Of a stretch of DNA of 32,565 nucleotides, positions 1 to 6,630 are shown piece by piece (position 1 is the stretch's first letter; every line of letters begins with the position of its first letter). Below the pieces are notes generated by a model. It ran no database searches. It had not been told where the DNA came from and saw only the letters and a list, made by a program, of their open reading frames with translations. The stretch comes from Anabaena sp. UHCC 0204. GTDB taxonomy: Bacteria > Cyanobacteriota > Cyanobacteriia > Cyanobacteriales > Nostocaceae. The position numbers and the translations under genes are program-made. Location of the stretch: assembly GCF_009711975.1 (NCBI RefSeq), contig NZ_VIKW01000009.1, positions 165,821 to 198,385 of the forward strand, in the 5' to 3' direction.

Positions 1-6
1 GGACAT
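1..6 (-). CDS. Start of a gene running off the left edge (partial)
   Basis: Only the first two codons are visible on the minus strand (ATG TCC, Met-Ser). The start is inferred from an almost ideal ribosome-binding site: the minus strand reads AAGGAG at 17-12, then five bases, then ATG at 6-4. Nothing can be said about the product. An ATG after AAGGAG can occur by chance, so confidence is modest. Confidence 0.4.
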
Positions 7-252
7 AACTACTCCTTCAAGATTATTTTAATAAAATACTCGCTGAATAACTATGTATTTAGAGAACTCTGTCTAATATTTCCTGTATAGCACAAAAAAT
101 GGGTTTGGTAGTTCGTGTTACGTAGAGCGAAGAGGATCGCCCATGATCCGATATCAAATACTGAAGTTTTTTGCGAGTTGATAAGGGCAAATGGAGCGAT
201 CGCCGTAGGCATCGCCTAAACTAGAAAATATTCCTATTGAAGTTTAGTTAAT
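7..252. other. Intergenic region with a HIP1-containing repeat fragment
   Basis: No convincing gene lies here. A cyanobacterial dispersed-repeat fragment is at 196-216: HIP1 GCGATCGC followed by CGTAGGC and ATCGCC. A similar fragment is near 121-141. The promoters for the leftward edge gene and for the antitoxin at 253 must lie in this AT-rich stretch, but I cannot place boxes reliably. Confidence 0.4.
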
Positions 253-465
253 ATGGACATCAGTGTAACTTTAAATGAAATCAAAACCCTGAGTATTGCA
301 GATAGAATTCAGATTGTACAAGAGATTTTAGAAAGTATCGCAGCAGAACAGGCATATCCTGATTTAACAGCAGCGCAAAAACGAGAACTTGATCGTCGGA
401 TTACTGATTACGAAGCAAATCCAGATGATGTAATGACATGGAAGGAAATTAAAGCTTCAATATAA
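253..465 (+). CDS. Orphan addiction-module antitoxin (Unstab_antitox type)
   Basis: The 70-residue acidic protein has the layout of the putative addiction-module antitoxin family (PF09720 type): an N-terminal helix (LSIADRIQIVQEILESI) and a C-terminal tail with DRRITDYEANPDD and a Trp-Lys-Glu-Ile end. Such proteins normally sit directly before, and bind, a RelE/ParE-type RNase or gyrase toxin. No toxin follows here: the next gene starts at 685 and encodes a P-loop protein, and a MITE-like element begins ten bases after the stop codon. A second member of the same family is at 23839-24069. The family call rests on overall pattern. The absence of a downstream toxin reading frame is seen directly. 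The antitoxin may be a relic, or may act in trans. Confidence 0.7.
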   Translation: MDISVTLNEIKTLSIADRIQIVQEILESIAAEQAYPDLTAAQKRELDRRITDYEANPDDVMTWKEIKASI

Positions 466-474
466 TCGCTTCTA

Positions 475-602
475 TATAGCAATACACATAATATCTTTGC
501 CTAAACAAATATTTTTATCTTGATTAAAATCGCTAGAATAGTTACCACAGCTAGATTTATTCACATTTAATTTTTAATTTTTAATTGCATAAAATTGCTA
601 TA
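475..602. repeat. MITE-like element with 9-bp terminal inverted repeats
   Basis: The left end TATAGCAAT (475-483) and right end ATTGCTATA (594-602) are perfect inverted repeats bounding 128 bp with no coding capacity. The interior holds an AT-rich direct repeat (TTTTTAAT units near 569-585). TATAGC-type ends resemble those of the element at 6105-6206, suggesting small non-autonomous elements of one broad type. Mobility is inferred. Confidence 0.5.
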
Positions 603-684
603 GTTATTTACCTTCCGCCTATTGCACTAAAATTAGTAGACACCTAGCTGAGTTGTACAAACCTTTGAAATTAGGAGTGCATAC

Positions 685-1779
685 GTGCCAACACTTGCTA
701 AATATTTGCTGGTTGGATCAGTTGAAGCTTACAGTGGCAAATCTGCAACAGTTTTAGGTTTGTCACATCAGCTAAAACAAAAAGGTTTGGATATTGCTTA
801 TGGCAAACCTTTGGGTAATTTTGTCAAGACATCTGCGGGAACAGTAGTTGAAGAAGATGTCCAGTTCATTACCCATAACCTTAACCTGCCAGACAACCGC
901 ATTGCCCCTACCTTATTATCCTTGGATGAAATAACTGTCCAAAAACGCTTACAGGGAGAGGATGTAACTAACTATCAGCAGTTATTAGTACAACAGTATT
1001 CACAAATCCCCAGAGGTAATTTGGTACTGTTAGAGGGGCCTGCTAACTTATCAGAAGGAAATTTATTTGGACTCTCCTTACTGGAACTAGCAGAAAAATT
1101 AGATGCCCCGGTACTGCTAATTAGCCGTTATCAATCACTAACCTCCGTTGAGGGATTGTTATCTGCTCAAAAGCGATTGGGTAAGCGGTTAATGGGAGTC
1201 GTGATCAACGAAGTTCCTCACGAAAAATTAGAGTTAGTGCAAACACTCTTACGCCCCTTCTTGGAAAAACAGGGTATTCCCGTACTAGCAACATTGCCCA
1301 AAAGCGATATCCTCCGCAGCGTCAGTGTAGGGGAATTGGTAAAACAGTTAAAGGCTGAAGTTCTCTGTTGTAGCGATCGCCTAGATTTATTAGTCGAAAG
1401 CCTAGCCATTGGGGCAATGAACGTCAACTCCGCCGTCAAATACTTCCGCAAACGACGGAATATGGCAGTAGTAACAGGAGGCGATCGCGTTGAAATCCAA
1501 CAAGCAGCCTTAGAAACATCTACCCAATGTCTCATCCTAACTGGACAACTACCACCTCCTGCATTTATCCTCAACCGTGCCGAAGAGTTAGAAATCCCGA
1601 TTTTATCAGTGGATCTCGATACCCTCACCACAGTAGAAATCATCGATCGCACCTTTGGCCAAGTCCGTGTCCATGAACCAATTAAAATAGAGTGCATTCG
1701 CTCTCTCATGTCTGAGCATTTTGATATTGAACGTTTATTATCCCAACTGGGATTTAATCCAGCGGCAGCAATATCTTAA
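685..1779 (+). CDS. P-loop (dethiobiotin synthetase-like AAA_26) plus DRTGG domain protein
   Basis: This 364-residue cytosolic protein has an N-terminal P-loop domain of the CobB/CbiA/BioD type: GSVEAYSGKS at about residues 11-20, and LLEGPAN at about 115-121 as a likely Walker B-like strand. A DRTGG-type domain occupies about 215-330. The same two domains form the N-terminal part of long bacterial phosphotransacetylases, so databases often call it 'phosphotransacetylase family' or 'cobyrinic acid a,c-diamide synthase-like'. The C-terminal catalytic acetyltransferase domain is absent, so Pta activity is unlikely and a nucleotide-sensing role is more plausible (inference). The GTG start at 685 is chosen because TTAGGAG lies eight bases upstream (671-677). 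It converges with ycf66, leaving 56 bp. Two HIP1 sites lie inside, as in vertically inherited genes. The substrate is unknown. Confidence 0.85.
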   Translation: MPTLAKYLLVGSVEAYSGKSATVLGLSHQLKQKGLDIAYGKPLGNFVKTSAGTVVEEDVQFITHNLNLPDNRIAPTLLSLDEITVQKRLQGEDVTNYQQLLVQQYSQIPRGNLVLLEGPANLSEGNLFGLSLLELAEKLDAPVLLISRYQSLTSVEGLLSAQKRLGKRLMGVVINEVPHEKLELVQTLLRPFLEKQGIPVLATLPKSDILRSVSVGELVKQLKAEVLCCSDRLDLLVESLAIGAMNVNSAVKYFRKRRNMAVVTGGDRVEIQQAALETSTQCLILTGQLPPPAFILNRAEELEIPILSVDLDTLTTVEIIDRTFGQVRVHEPIKIECIRSLMSEHFDIERLLSQLGFNPAAAIS

Positions 1780-1835
1780 ATACATCAGATTTATTTCCGA
1801 GATTGTTTGGAAATCAGCAGCGTAAATCCGCTTAA

Positions 1836-2744
1836 TTACTCCCCACCTGGTTTATCTAATGGGATTTGTTCTGGTGATGCTTCCCCATCTGGTTTAACTT
1901 CCTCAACAGTCAGATCAGATTTTTCTGCTGCTTCTGCGGCTAATAACTCCGATGTCACTGGATTTGGGGAAATTACTTCTGCCGCACTTTCATTAGTTTC
2001 TTCTACAACAACAACCTGAGTTTGAGTTACCTCTACCACCATTTCGGTTTCCCCGGCTACAGGTGTTTCGGAAACACATATTTCCGTTTGAGTTACCTCT
2101 ACCACAGTTTCAGTTTCCCCGGTTACAGGTGTTTCTGTTGGCGGAACTACCTGTTTTTCTTCCTCTTCAATCACAGGGGGTGATGTTGGTGCTACTTCTA
2201 CCATTTCTAAATCAGGTGATGGAGAAAGAGTCTCTTCTGACAAACCTTCAGTTTCATTAACTGAAATTACAGTTACCAATCCATCAGCTAACGTTGATGG
2301 TGGTGCGGCTTCAGTTGTAGTCACTGGCTTTTTAGTCACAGTCTGCTCTACCTTCGCTTTAGCACCACTAAACACACCACCAATTAATCCTGCTAATTGT
2401 CCCCACTTCTCCTTGACAGAAAACTTGGCTATTTGTTCTTGGAGACTCACCTTAATTAGCTCAGGACTGGGTATAGGAGTTTGCTGTACTTCTGGAGCTA
2501 ACTGTCGCCGTAGTGAAAGAGTTTGCCAGCCAAACCATACCAACAGTGCCACACTAGCTACATGACCTAGCAACAATCCCCCAGTAATTCGAGGGGCAAA
2601 AATCCATAATACCAAAGCGTAGAATAACCCTACCCCACTCCAGATGAAATCATTCTTGCGATGGATTTCTGGAAAAAAGAAGGCTGATAAGTAAATGGCT
2701 AGACTACCAAAACCAACTACTAAACTTAAAAGATAAGCCAGCAT
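1836..2744 (-). CDS. ycf66: Ycf66 family membrane protein
   Basis: The 302-residue protein starts with three hydrophobic segments (about residues 2-24, 33-50 and 53-74), as in Ycf66, a family found in cyanobacteria and some chloroplast genomes whose biochemical role I do not know. A short amphipathic stretch follows (LIKVSLQEQIAKFSVKEKWG), then a long acidic, low-complexity tail rich in Glu, Thr, Val and Pro. The tail contains two copies of a 22-residue unit around ETPV(T/A)GETE(T/M)VVEVTQT, matching a 66-bp DNA repeat. The N-terminus should be in the thylakoid or plasma membrane with the tail exposed; the side is unknown. It is transcribed away from gnd, so the two promoters share the 2745-3074 interval. 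Confidence 0.85.
   Translation of the reverse strand: MLAYLLSLVVGFGSLAIYLSAFFFPEIHRKNDFIWSGVGLFYALVLWIFAPRITGGLLLGHVASVALLVWFGWQTLSLRRQLAPEVQQTPIPSPELIKVSLQEQIAKFSVKEKWGQLAGLIGGVFSGAKAKVEQTVTKKPVTTTEAAPPSTLADGLVTVISVNETEGLSEETLSPSPDLEMVEVAPTSPPVIEEEEKQVVPPTETPVTGETETVVEVTQTEICVSETPVAGETEMVVEVTQTQVVVVEETNESAAEVISPNPVTSELLAAEAAEKSDLTVEEVKPDGEASPEQIPLDKPGGE
2020..2135 (-). repeat. 66-bp tandem repeat inside ycf66
   Basis: The string GTTTGAGTTACCTCTACCAC occurs at 2020-2039 and again at 2086-2105. Similarity continues for about 50 bases of each 66-bp copy. The period is in frame and gives the duplicated 22-residue acidic unit in the Ycf66 tail. Confidence 0.8.
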
Positions 2745-2770
2745 TTTTTAATACTCCTTACTATTTGGAA

Positions 2771-2798
2771 GGGAACAGGGAACAGGGAACAGGGAACA
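2771..2798. repeat. STRR: four copies of heptamer GGGAACA
   Basis: Four exact GGGAACA copies follow each other at 2771-2798, then degenerate into GAGAAGA. Short tandemly repeated heptamers of this kind are typical of heterocystous cyanobacteria. The tract lies in the 330-bp gap between the divergent ycf66 and gnd genes; nothing else is recognised there. Confidence 0.85.
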
Positions 2799-3074
2799 GA
2801 GAAGAGATAATAAAGAAAATAGGGGTAGGATATTTAATTTTTCTTACCTCCTGATTCGGTGACTCCTGCTATATGTATTTTAATTTTGCAAATTTTGTCA
2901 CCAAATTGTTGACTTAGATACAAATTAAAACTAATTATTGATGTTAGTTCTAATTTTTTTAATTCTCGAAAAACTCTTAATATCTTCTTTAGGAGTGAAG
3001 CCAAAATCTCGGATTACCCTTAAAGAGAAAGGATCTGCAAGAGTTAGCCAAACCCAAAAAAAAAGATTTGAACT

Positions 3075-4505
3075 ATGACACTACAAAGCTTTGGTGTGAT
3101 TGGATTAGCGGTTATGGGCGAAAATATCGCTCTCAATGTTGAGCGTAATGGCTTTCCAATTGCAGTTTACAACCGCTCTCGTGAAAAAACCGATGCCTTC
3201 ATGGCGCAACGCGCCCCAGGACGGAACGTTAAAGCTGCTTTTAGCTTGGAACATTTTGTCGCTTCATTAGAACGTCCCCGGAGAATTCTGGTAATGGTGC
3301 AAGCTGGTAAGCCTGTTGATGCAGTAATTCAACAGCTTAAGCCTTTACTACAAGAGGGCGATATCATTATTGACGGTGGTAATTCTTGGTTTGAAGATAC
3401 CGAAAGACGCACTCAAGAACTAGAACCCATCGGTTTACGCTATGTGGGTATGGGTGTAAGTGGTGGTGAAGAAGGGGCGTTAAATGGTCCTTCACTTATG
3501 CCTGGTGGAACAAAAAGCTCTTACGAGTACCTATCCCCCATTTTCAACAAAATCGCGGCTCAAGTTGATGATGGTCCTTGTGTAACTTACATTGGTCCCG
3601 GCGGTTCTGGACACTATGTAAAAATGGTTCACAACGGTATTGAGTACGGTGATATGCAGTTAATTGCAGAAGCCTACGATTTGCTGAAAAATGTAGCTGG
3701 CTTAAATGCAGCACAGTTACATGAAGTTTTTAGCGAATGGAATACAACTGACGAACTCAATTCATTTTTGATTGAGATTACAGCCAATATTTTCCCCTAC
3801 GTTGATCCAGACACCAAGATTCCCCTCGTTGATTTGATTGTTGACGCAGCCGGTCAAAAGGGAACTGGTCGTTGGACTGTACAAACTGCTTTAGAATTGG
3901 GTGTTGCTATTCCGACAATTACAGCGGCTGTAAATGCCCGGATTCTCTCTTCTATTAGAGATGAACGGATTGCTGCTTCTAAGATCATCACCGGTCCTAA
4001 TGCTACCTATGGTGGAGACATTAAGGCTTTTGTGAACATGGTGCGTGATGCTCTTTATTGTTCCAAAATCTGTTCTTATGCTCAAGGTATGGCGCTGTTA
4101 TCTACAGCTTCCAAAACTTACAATTGGGAATTAAATTTGGGCGAAATGGCTCGGATTTGGAAAGGTGGTTGTATTATTCGGGCTGGCTTCTTGAATAAGA
4201 TTAAGAAGGCATTTGACGAAAATCCAGCTTTACCTAACTTGTTGTTAGCACCTGAATTTAAGCAAACTATTCTTGATAGACAAGCTGCTTGGCGTGAAGT
4301 AATTGTCACTGCTGCTAAGTTGGGTATTCCTGTTCCCGCTTTTAGTGCTTCTCTAGATTACTTCGATAGCTACCGCCGCGATCGCTTGCCACAAAACTTA
4401 ACTCAAGCACAACGCGACTACTTTGGCGCACACACCTACAAACGGACTGACAAAGAAGGCGCTTTCCACACTGAATGGGTTCCTATTGCTGAAGCTCAGA
4501 AGTAA
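3075..4505 (+). CDS. gnd: 6-phosphogluconate dehydrogenase, decarboxylating
   Basis: The enzyme oxidises and decarboxylates 6-phosphogluconate to ribulose 5-phosphate, making NADPH in the oxidative pentose phosphate pathway, the main dark and heterocyst reductant route in cyanobacteria. The 476-residue length is normal. The N-terminal Rossmann domain has VIGLAVMGENIALN (residues 8-21), and NRS at 33-35 is the usual NADP-binding site. IIDGGNSWFEDT (98-109) is the family signature. Catalytic residues K183, H186, N187 and E190 are present (GHYVKMVHNGIEYGD). The C-terminal tail with KRTDKEGAFHTEW reaches into the partner subunit's active site in the dimer. The ATG at 3075 has no clear Shine-Dalgarno, but the protein begins where homologues do. 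It is probably monocistronic, with a strong terminator following. Confidence 0.97.
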   Translation: MTLQSFGVIGLAVMGENIALNVERNGFPIAVYNRSREKTDAFMAQRAPGRNVKAAFSLEHFVASLERPRRILVMVQAGKPVDAVIQQLKPLLQEGDIIIDGGNSWFEDTERRTQELEPIGLRYVGMGVSGGEEGALNGPSLMPGGTKSSYEYLSPIFNKIAAQVDDGPCVTYIGPGGSGHYVKMVHNGIEYGDMQLIAEAYDLLKNVAGLNAAQLHEVFSEWNTTDELNSFLIEITANIFPYVDPDTKIPLVDLIVDAAGQKGTGRWTVQTALELGVAIPTITAAVNARILSSIRDERIAASKIITGPNATYGGDIKAFVNMVRDALYCSKICSYAQGMALLSTASKTYNWELNLGEMARIWKGGCIIRAGFLNKIKKAFDENPALPNLLLAPEFKQTILDRQAAWREVIVTAAKLGIPVPAFSASLDYFDSYRRDRLPQNLTQAQRDYFGAHTYKRTDKEGAFHTEWVPIAEAQK

Positions 4506-4558
4506 GTATTGGTTTTTCTCTACGGACTAAAAAGTCCAGGATTTCATCCTTAAGCATA

Positions 4559-4581
4559 GGCGGGTCAAACCCGCCTTTTTT
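4559..4581 (+). terminator. Rho-independent terminator after gnd
   Basis: GGCGGGT (4559-4565) pairs perfectly with ACCCGCC (4569-4575) across a three-base loop, followed by six T residues. It lies 54 bp after the gnd stop codon. Confidence 0.9.
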
Positions 4582-4927
4582 ATTTTGATGATAATGATAA
4601 GATTTTTCAATAAGCTTTAGGATTTTTTTAGATTTAATCTGAAGCTGAATTTTGTCCACAAGCTTGATTCATTAAGACTTTTGATCACTTGTGGTTTCTA
4701 TTAATCTTCTCCTTGACTAATTGATCAGGTTACGAGAAACTAATAATTGATGAATGTAACTGCTAATAAAAATAATAACTTTTGTAAAGATTCTGAAATA
4801 TATATGTTGAAATATGGAACATTATGAAACAAATGGCAAATTTGTATCTAAGTTCCAATAGCTAAATTTTGAGCAAGTCTGGTAAAGCAGCAAGTTCATG
4901 TGTACTATCGAGGTTGGCTTTCAGAAC
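4582..4927. other. AT-rich intergenic region before the ycf35 operon
   Basis: No gene is visible. CCACAAG (4656-4662) and CTTGTGG (4688-4694) form a spaced inverted repeat of unknown meaning. The operon promoter is presumably here, but no clear -10/-35 pair can be fixed by eye. Confidence 0.4.
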
Positions 4928-5137
4928 ATGGAAACATTAGAATTCATCATTTATCCAGATGGTCGAGTCCAAGAAAAAGTCACCGGTATTATCGGTGCGT
5001 CTTGTGCAGAGGTGACAGCAGCCATAGAAGCCCAACTAGGACGAGTGTTGAGTAATGAGCCAACTTCCGAATTTTTCGCCACTAACACGCAACAATCCAG
5101 TGTAGTAAATACGCAAACCGCTCACAGCGAATGGTAA
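4928..5137 (+). CDS. DUF2997 protein, first gene of the ycf35-ferredoxin operon
   Basis: The 69-residue protein starting METLEFIIYPDGRV matches the DUF2997 pattern: a short beta-rich, acidic domain with GRVQEKVTGIIGASC and EVTAAIEAQLG, then a poorly conserved Ser/Thr-rich tail. An in-frame ATG at 4898 would add ten residues that do not look like the family, so the start at 4928 is preferred; neither start has a good Shine-Dalgarno. It lies 38 bp before ycf35 on the same strand. The conserved trio of DUF2997, Ycf35 and a one-cluster ferredoxin in cyanobacteria suggests a joint task. No function is known to me. Confidence 0.8.
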   Translation: METLEFIIYPDGRVQEKVTGIIGASCAEVTAAIEAQLGRVLSNEPTSEFFATNTQQSSVVNTQTAHSEW

Positions 5138-5175
5138 ATTTTCCAACTAGTTAATTTCATTGATTACAAACCACT

Positions 5176-5562
5176 ATGTCACACTTTAGCCAAATCAAGA
5201 CACAAATCCGTAATCTGGAATCATTGCAAGATGCCCTTTCTGACTTGGGAATAGACTGGAAACCCGGACCTTGTGAGGTGCGTGGTTATCGTGGTCAAAC
5301 TCATGCTGCCGAAGTGACAATTGAACAGCAAAATGGGTATGATATTGGTTTTAGATGGAATGGTCAAGAATACGAATTAGTTGCAGATTTACAATATTGG
5401 CAACAAAATCTATCTGTAGATGGGTTTGTTCGACAAGTGACCCAGCGTTATGCTTATCAAACAGTAGTCAAAGAAACTACTAAAGTTGGCTTCCAAGTAG
5501 CCGAACAACAAAAAAATGCAGATGGTTCTATTCGTCTAGTAGTACAACGCTGGAGTGCGTAA
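5176..5562 (+). CDS. ycf35: Ycf35 / DUF1257 protein
   Basis: The 128-residue soluble protein has the Ycf35 pattern: MSHFSQIKTQI at the start, LGIDWKPGPCEVRGYRGQ in the middle, YDIGFRWNGQEYELVADLQYW, and a C-terminal VTQRYAYQTV motif. The family occurs in cyanobacteria and algal plastid genomes; its biochemical role is not established as far as I know. It is the middle gene of a three-gene operon. Its stop codon shares one base with the ferredoxin start (TAATG at 5560-5564), implying translational coupling. The pairing with an Fe-S protein suggests an electron-transfer or cofactor-assembly role for the operon, which is inference. Confidence 0.9.
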   Translation: MSHFSQIKTQIRNLESLQDALSDLGIDWKPGPCEVRGYRGQTHAAEVTIEQQNGYDIGFRWNGQEYELVADLQYWQQNLSVDGFVRQVTQRYAYQTVVKETTKVGFQVAEQQKNADGSIRLVVQRWSA

Positions 5563-6017
5563 TGTCTGATTTCCTGCCGTCTTTAGAAGAACAAGAAAAT
5601 CATCGTTCCGGGTTAGAACCAGAATTAGGGAGTTTTTTGCGAGATGTTCCCGAACGTTCTGGTTTAGAACCGGAATTAGGCGGCGTGGTGCGACAGAAGG
5701 GCGTTTATGTAGATGAAATTACCTGTATAGGCTGTAAACATTGCGCCCATGTTGCCCGTAATACTTTTTTTATTGAAGAAGATTATGGGCGATCGCGTGT
5801 CATCCGTCAAGATGGAGACATAGAAGAGGTAGTTCAAGAAGCCATAGATACCTGTCCTGTTGATTGTATACATTGGGTTGATTACACCGAACTGAAAAAT
5901 TTAGAAACAGAAAGACAATATCAGGTAATTCCCGTAGTTGGTTATCCAGTAGAACAAGGTGTAGCCACTACAGAAAAACGCCGGAAGAAACAAAAGTTAA
6001 AAAAAGCCAGTTTTTAA
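5562..6017 (+). CDS. Ferredoxin with one 4Fe-4S cluster and a duplicated N-terminal motif
   Basis: The 151-residue protein has a single [4Fe-4S] site: C55, C58 and C61 in CIGCKHC, and C98 in the TCPVDC segment, with C102 as an extra cysteine. The core is flanked by two unusual extensions. The first 45 residues contain two copies of RSGLEPELG spaced 17 residues apart (DNA copies at 5604-5630 and 5655-5681). The last 20 residues are very basic (KRRKKQKLKK). It overlaps ycf35 by one base. The cluster would carry single electrons in the cytosol or stroma-like compartment; partners are unknown. The repeated acidic motif may be a docking element (inference). Confidence 0.88.
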   Translation: MSDFLPSLEEQENHRSGLEPELGSFLRDVPERSGLEPELGGVVRQKGVYVDEITCIGCKHCAHVARNTFFIEEDYGRSRVIRQDGDIEEVVQEAIDTCPVDCIHWVDYTELKNLETERQYQVIPVVGYPVEQGVATTEKRRKKQKLKKASF

Positions 6018-6047
6018 ATTACCGACATTTTGCATTCATTACACAAT

Positions 6048-6080
6048 AAAAGCACTGATATTATCAGTGCTTTTGTTTTT
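6048..6080 (+). terminator. Terminator of the ycf35-ferredoxin operon
   Basis: AAAAGCACTGATA (6048-6060) and TATCAGTGCTTTT (6062-6074) form a perfect 13-bp inverted repeat, about 30 bp after the ferredoxin stop. A T-rich tail (GTTTTTAT) follows. The A-rich left side means it may also work on the opposite strand. Confidence 0.85.
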
Positions 6081-6088
6081 ATCTGTTC

Positions 6089-6242
6089 CCTATTACCTAT
6101 TACCTATAGCGGTATGCACTTGAATGAGATACAGTCAGCCAATCGTAAACTCAGTAGGGGCGCAGGGTCTGCGCCCTCGATTGTATTGCTAGCGATAACC
6201 GCTATATTACCTATTTCCCTATTTCCCTATTCCCTGTTCCCT
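6089..6242. repeat. STRR tract interrupted by a MITE-like element
   Basis: Short repeats of the CTATTAC / TTCCCTA / TTCCCTG heptamer type occur on both sides of the element at 6105-6206: ATTACCTATTACCTA on the left, and ATTACCTATTTCCC with further copies on the right up to about 6242. The matching ATTACCTA on both flanks suggests one array was split by an insertion. Confidence 0.7.
6105..6206. mobile_element. MITE-like element with TATAGCGGT ends
   Basis: The left end TATAGCGGTAT and the right end ATAACCGCTATA are near-perfect inverted repeats bounding about 100 bp. The interior contains a strong hairpin (GGGCGCAG, loop GGT, CTGCGCCC at 6158-6176), a motif common in cyanobacterial dispersed repeats. 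The terminal TA at each end fits a TA target duplication. There is no transposase, so any movement would depend on an enzyme supplied elsewhere. A 74-codon open frame across it is not a gene. Confidence 0.65.
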
Positions 6243-6630
6243 TTCTTTTTGTAAATTATTATTGATTTTAGTTGACTCAAAAATGGTAAACCTCTTTGAG
6301 AGGTAGAAGTGTTTCCCCAGAAACAGTAAATTATTAGTTAGATTAGTTAAACTTTATGGAAGTCATCGAAATTTACTTAACCCACTACATCGCATTAACT
6401 AATGCTTGATTATGACATGAGTTGATATTTACCCTGAAAATCGCCCATTTTTTGTATTCTATTAGACAGTAATGATTACTGAAATTTTACTTAACTAAGT
6501 AAGTGGACGTGAGATCAGCAAAATGTGTAAAGAAAAGTAAAATCGCCAAAAACTTCCTTCTTCCTGTTCCTTGTTCTCTGTTCCTTATAAGTTATCTTGG
6601 GTATGCACACTTTGTGCCACTATCATGCAG
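6243..6630. other. Intergenic region before the WD40 gene
   Basis: No gene is seen. GTTTCCCC/CCAGAAAC-like short inverted sequence occurs near 6310-6326. A degenerate pyrimidine STRR tract (TTCCTTCTTCCTGTTCCTTGTTCTCTGTTCC-type units, about 6553-6585) lies just before the WD40 start and must be part of its leader if transcription starts upstream. Confidence 0.4.

Noticed and set aside
1218-1709. 163-codon frame opposite the P-loop/DRTGG gene
   Set aside because: It lies entirely within a well-supported gene on the other strand and has Arg/Ser-rich shadow composition.
4898-4927. Earlier ATG for the DUF2997 gene
   Set aside because: The ten extra residues do not fit the family, which begins METLEFIIYPDG.
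6030-6254. 74-codon open frame after the ferredoxin gene
   Set aside because: It runs through a terminator, an STRR tract and a MITE-like element; its residues are just translated repeats.
6571-6630. TTG start at 6571 for the WD40 protein
   Set aside because: The added residues translate a degenerate STRR tract; the ATG at 6631 gives a family-like start.
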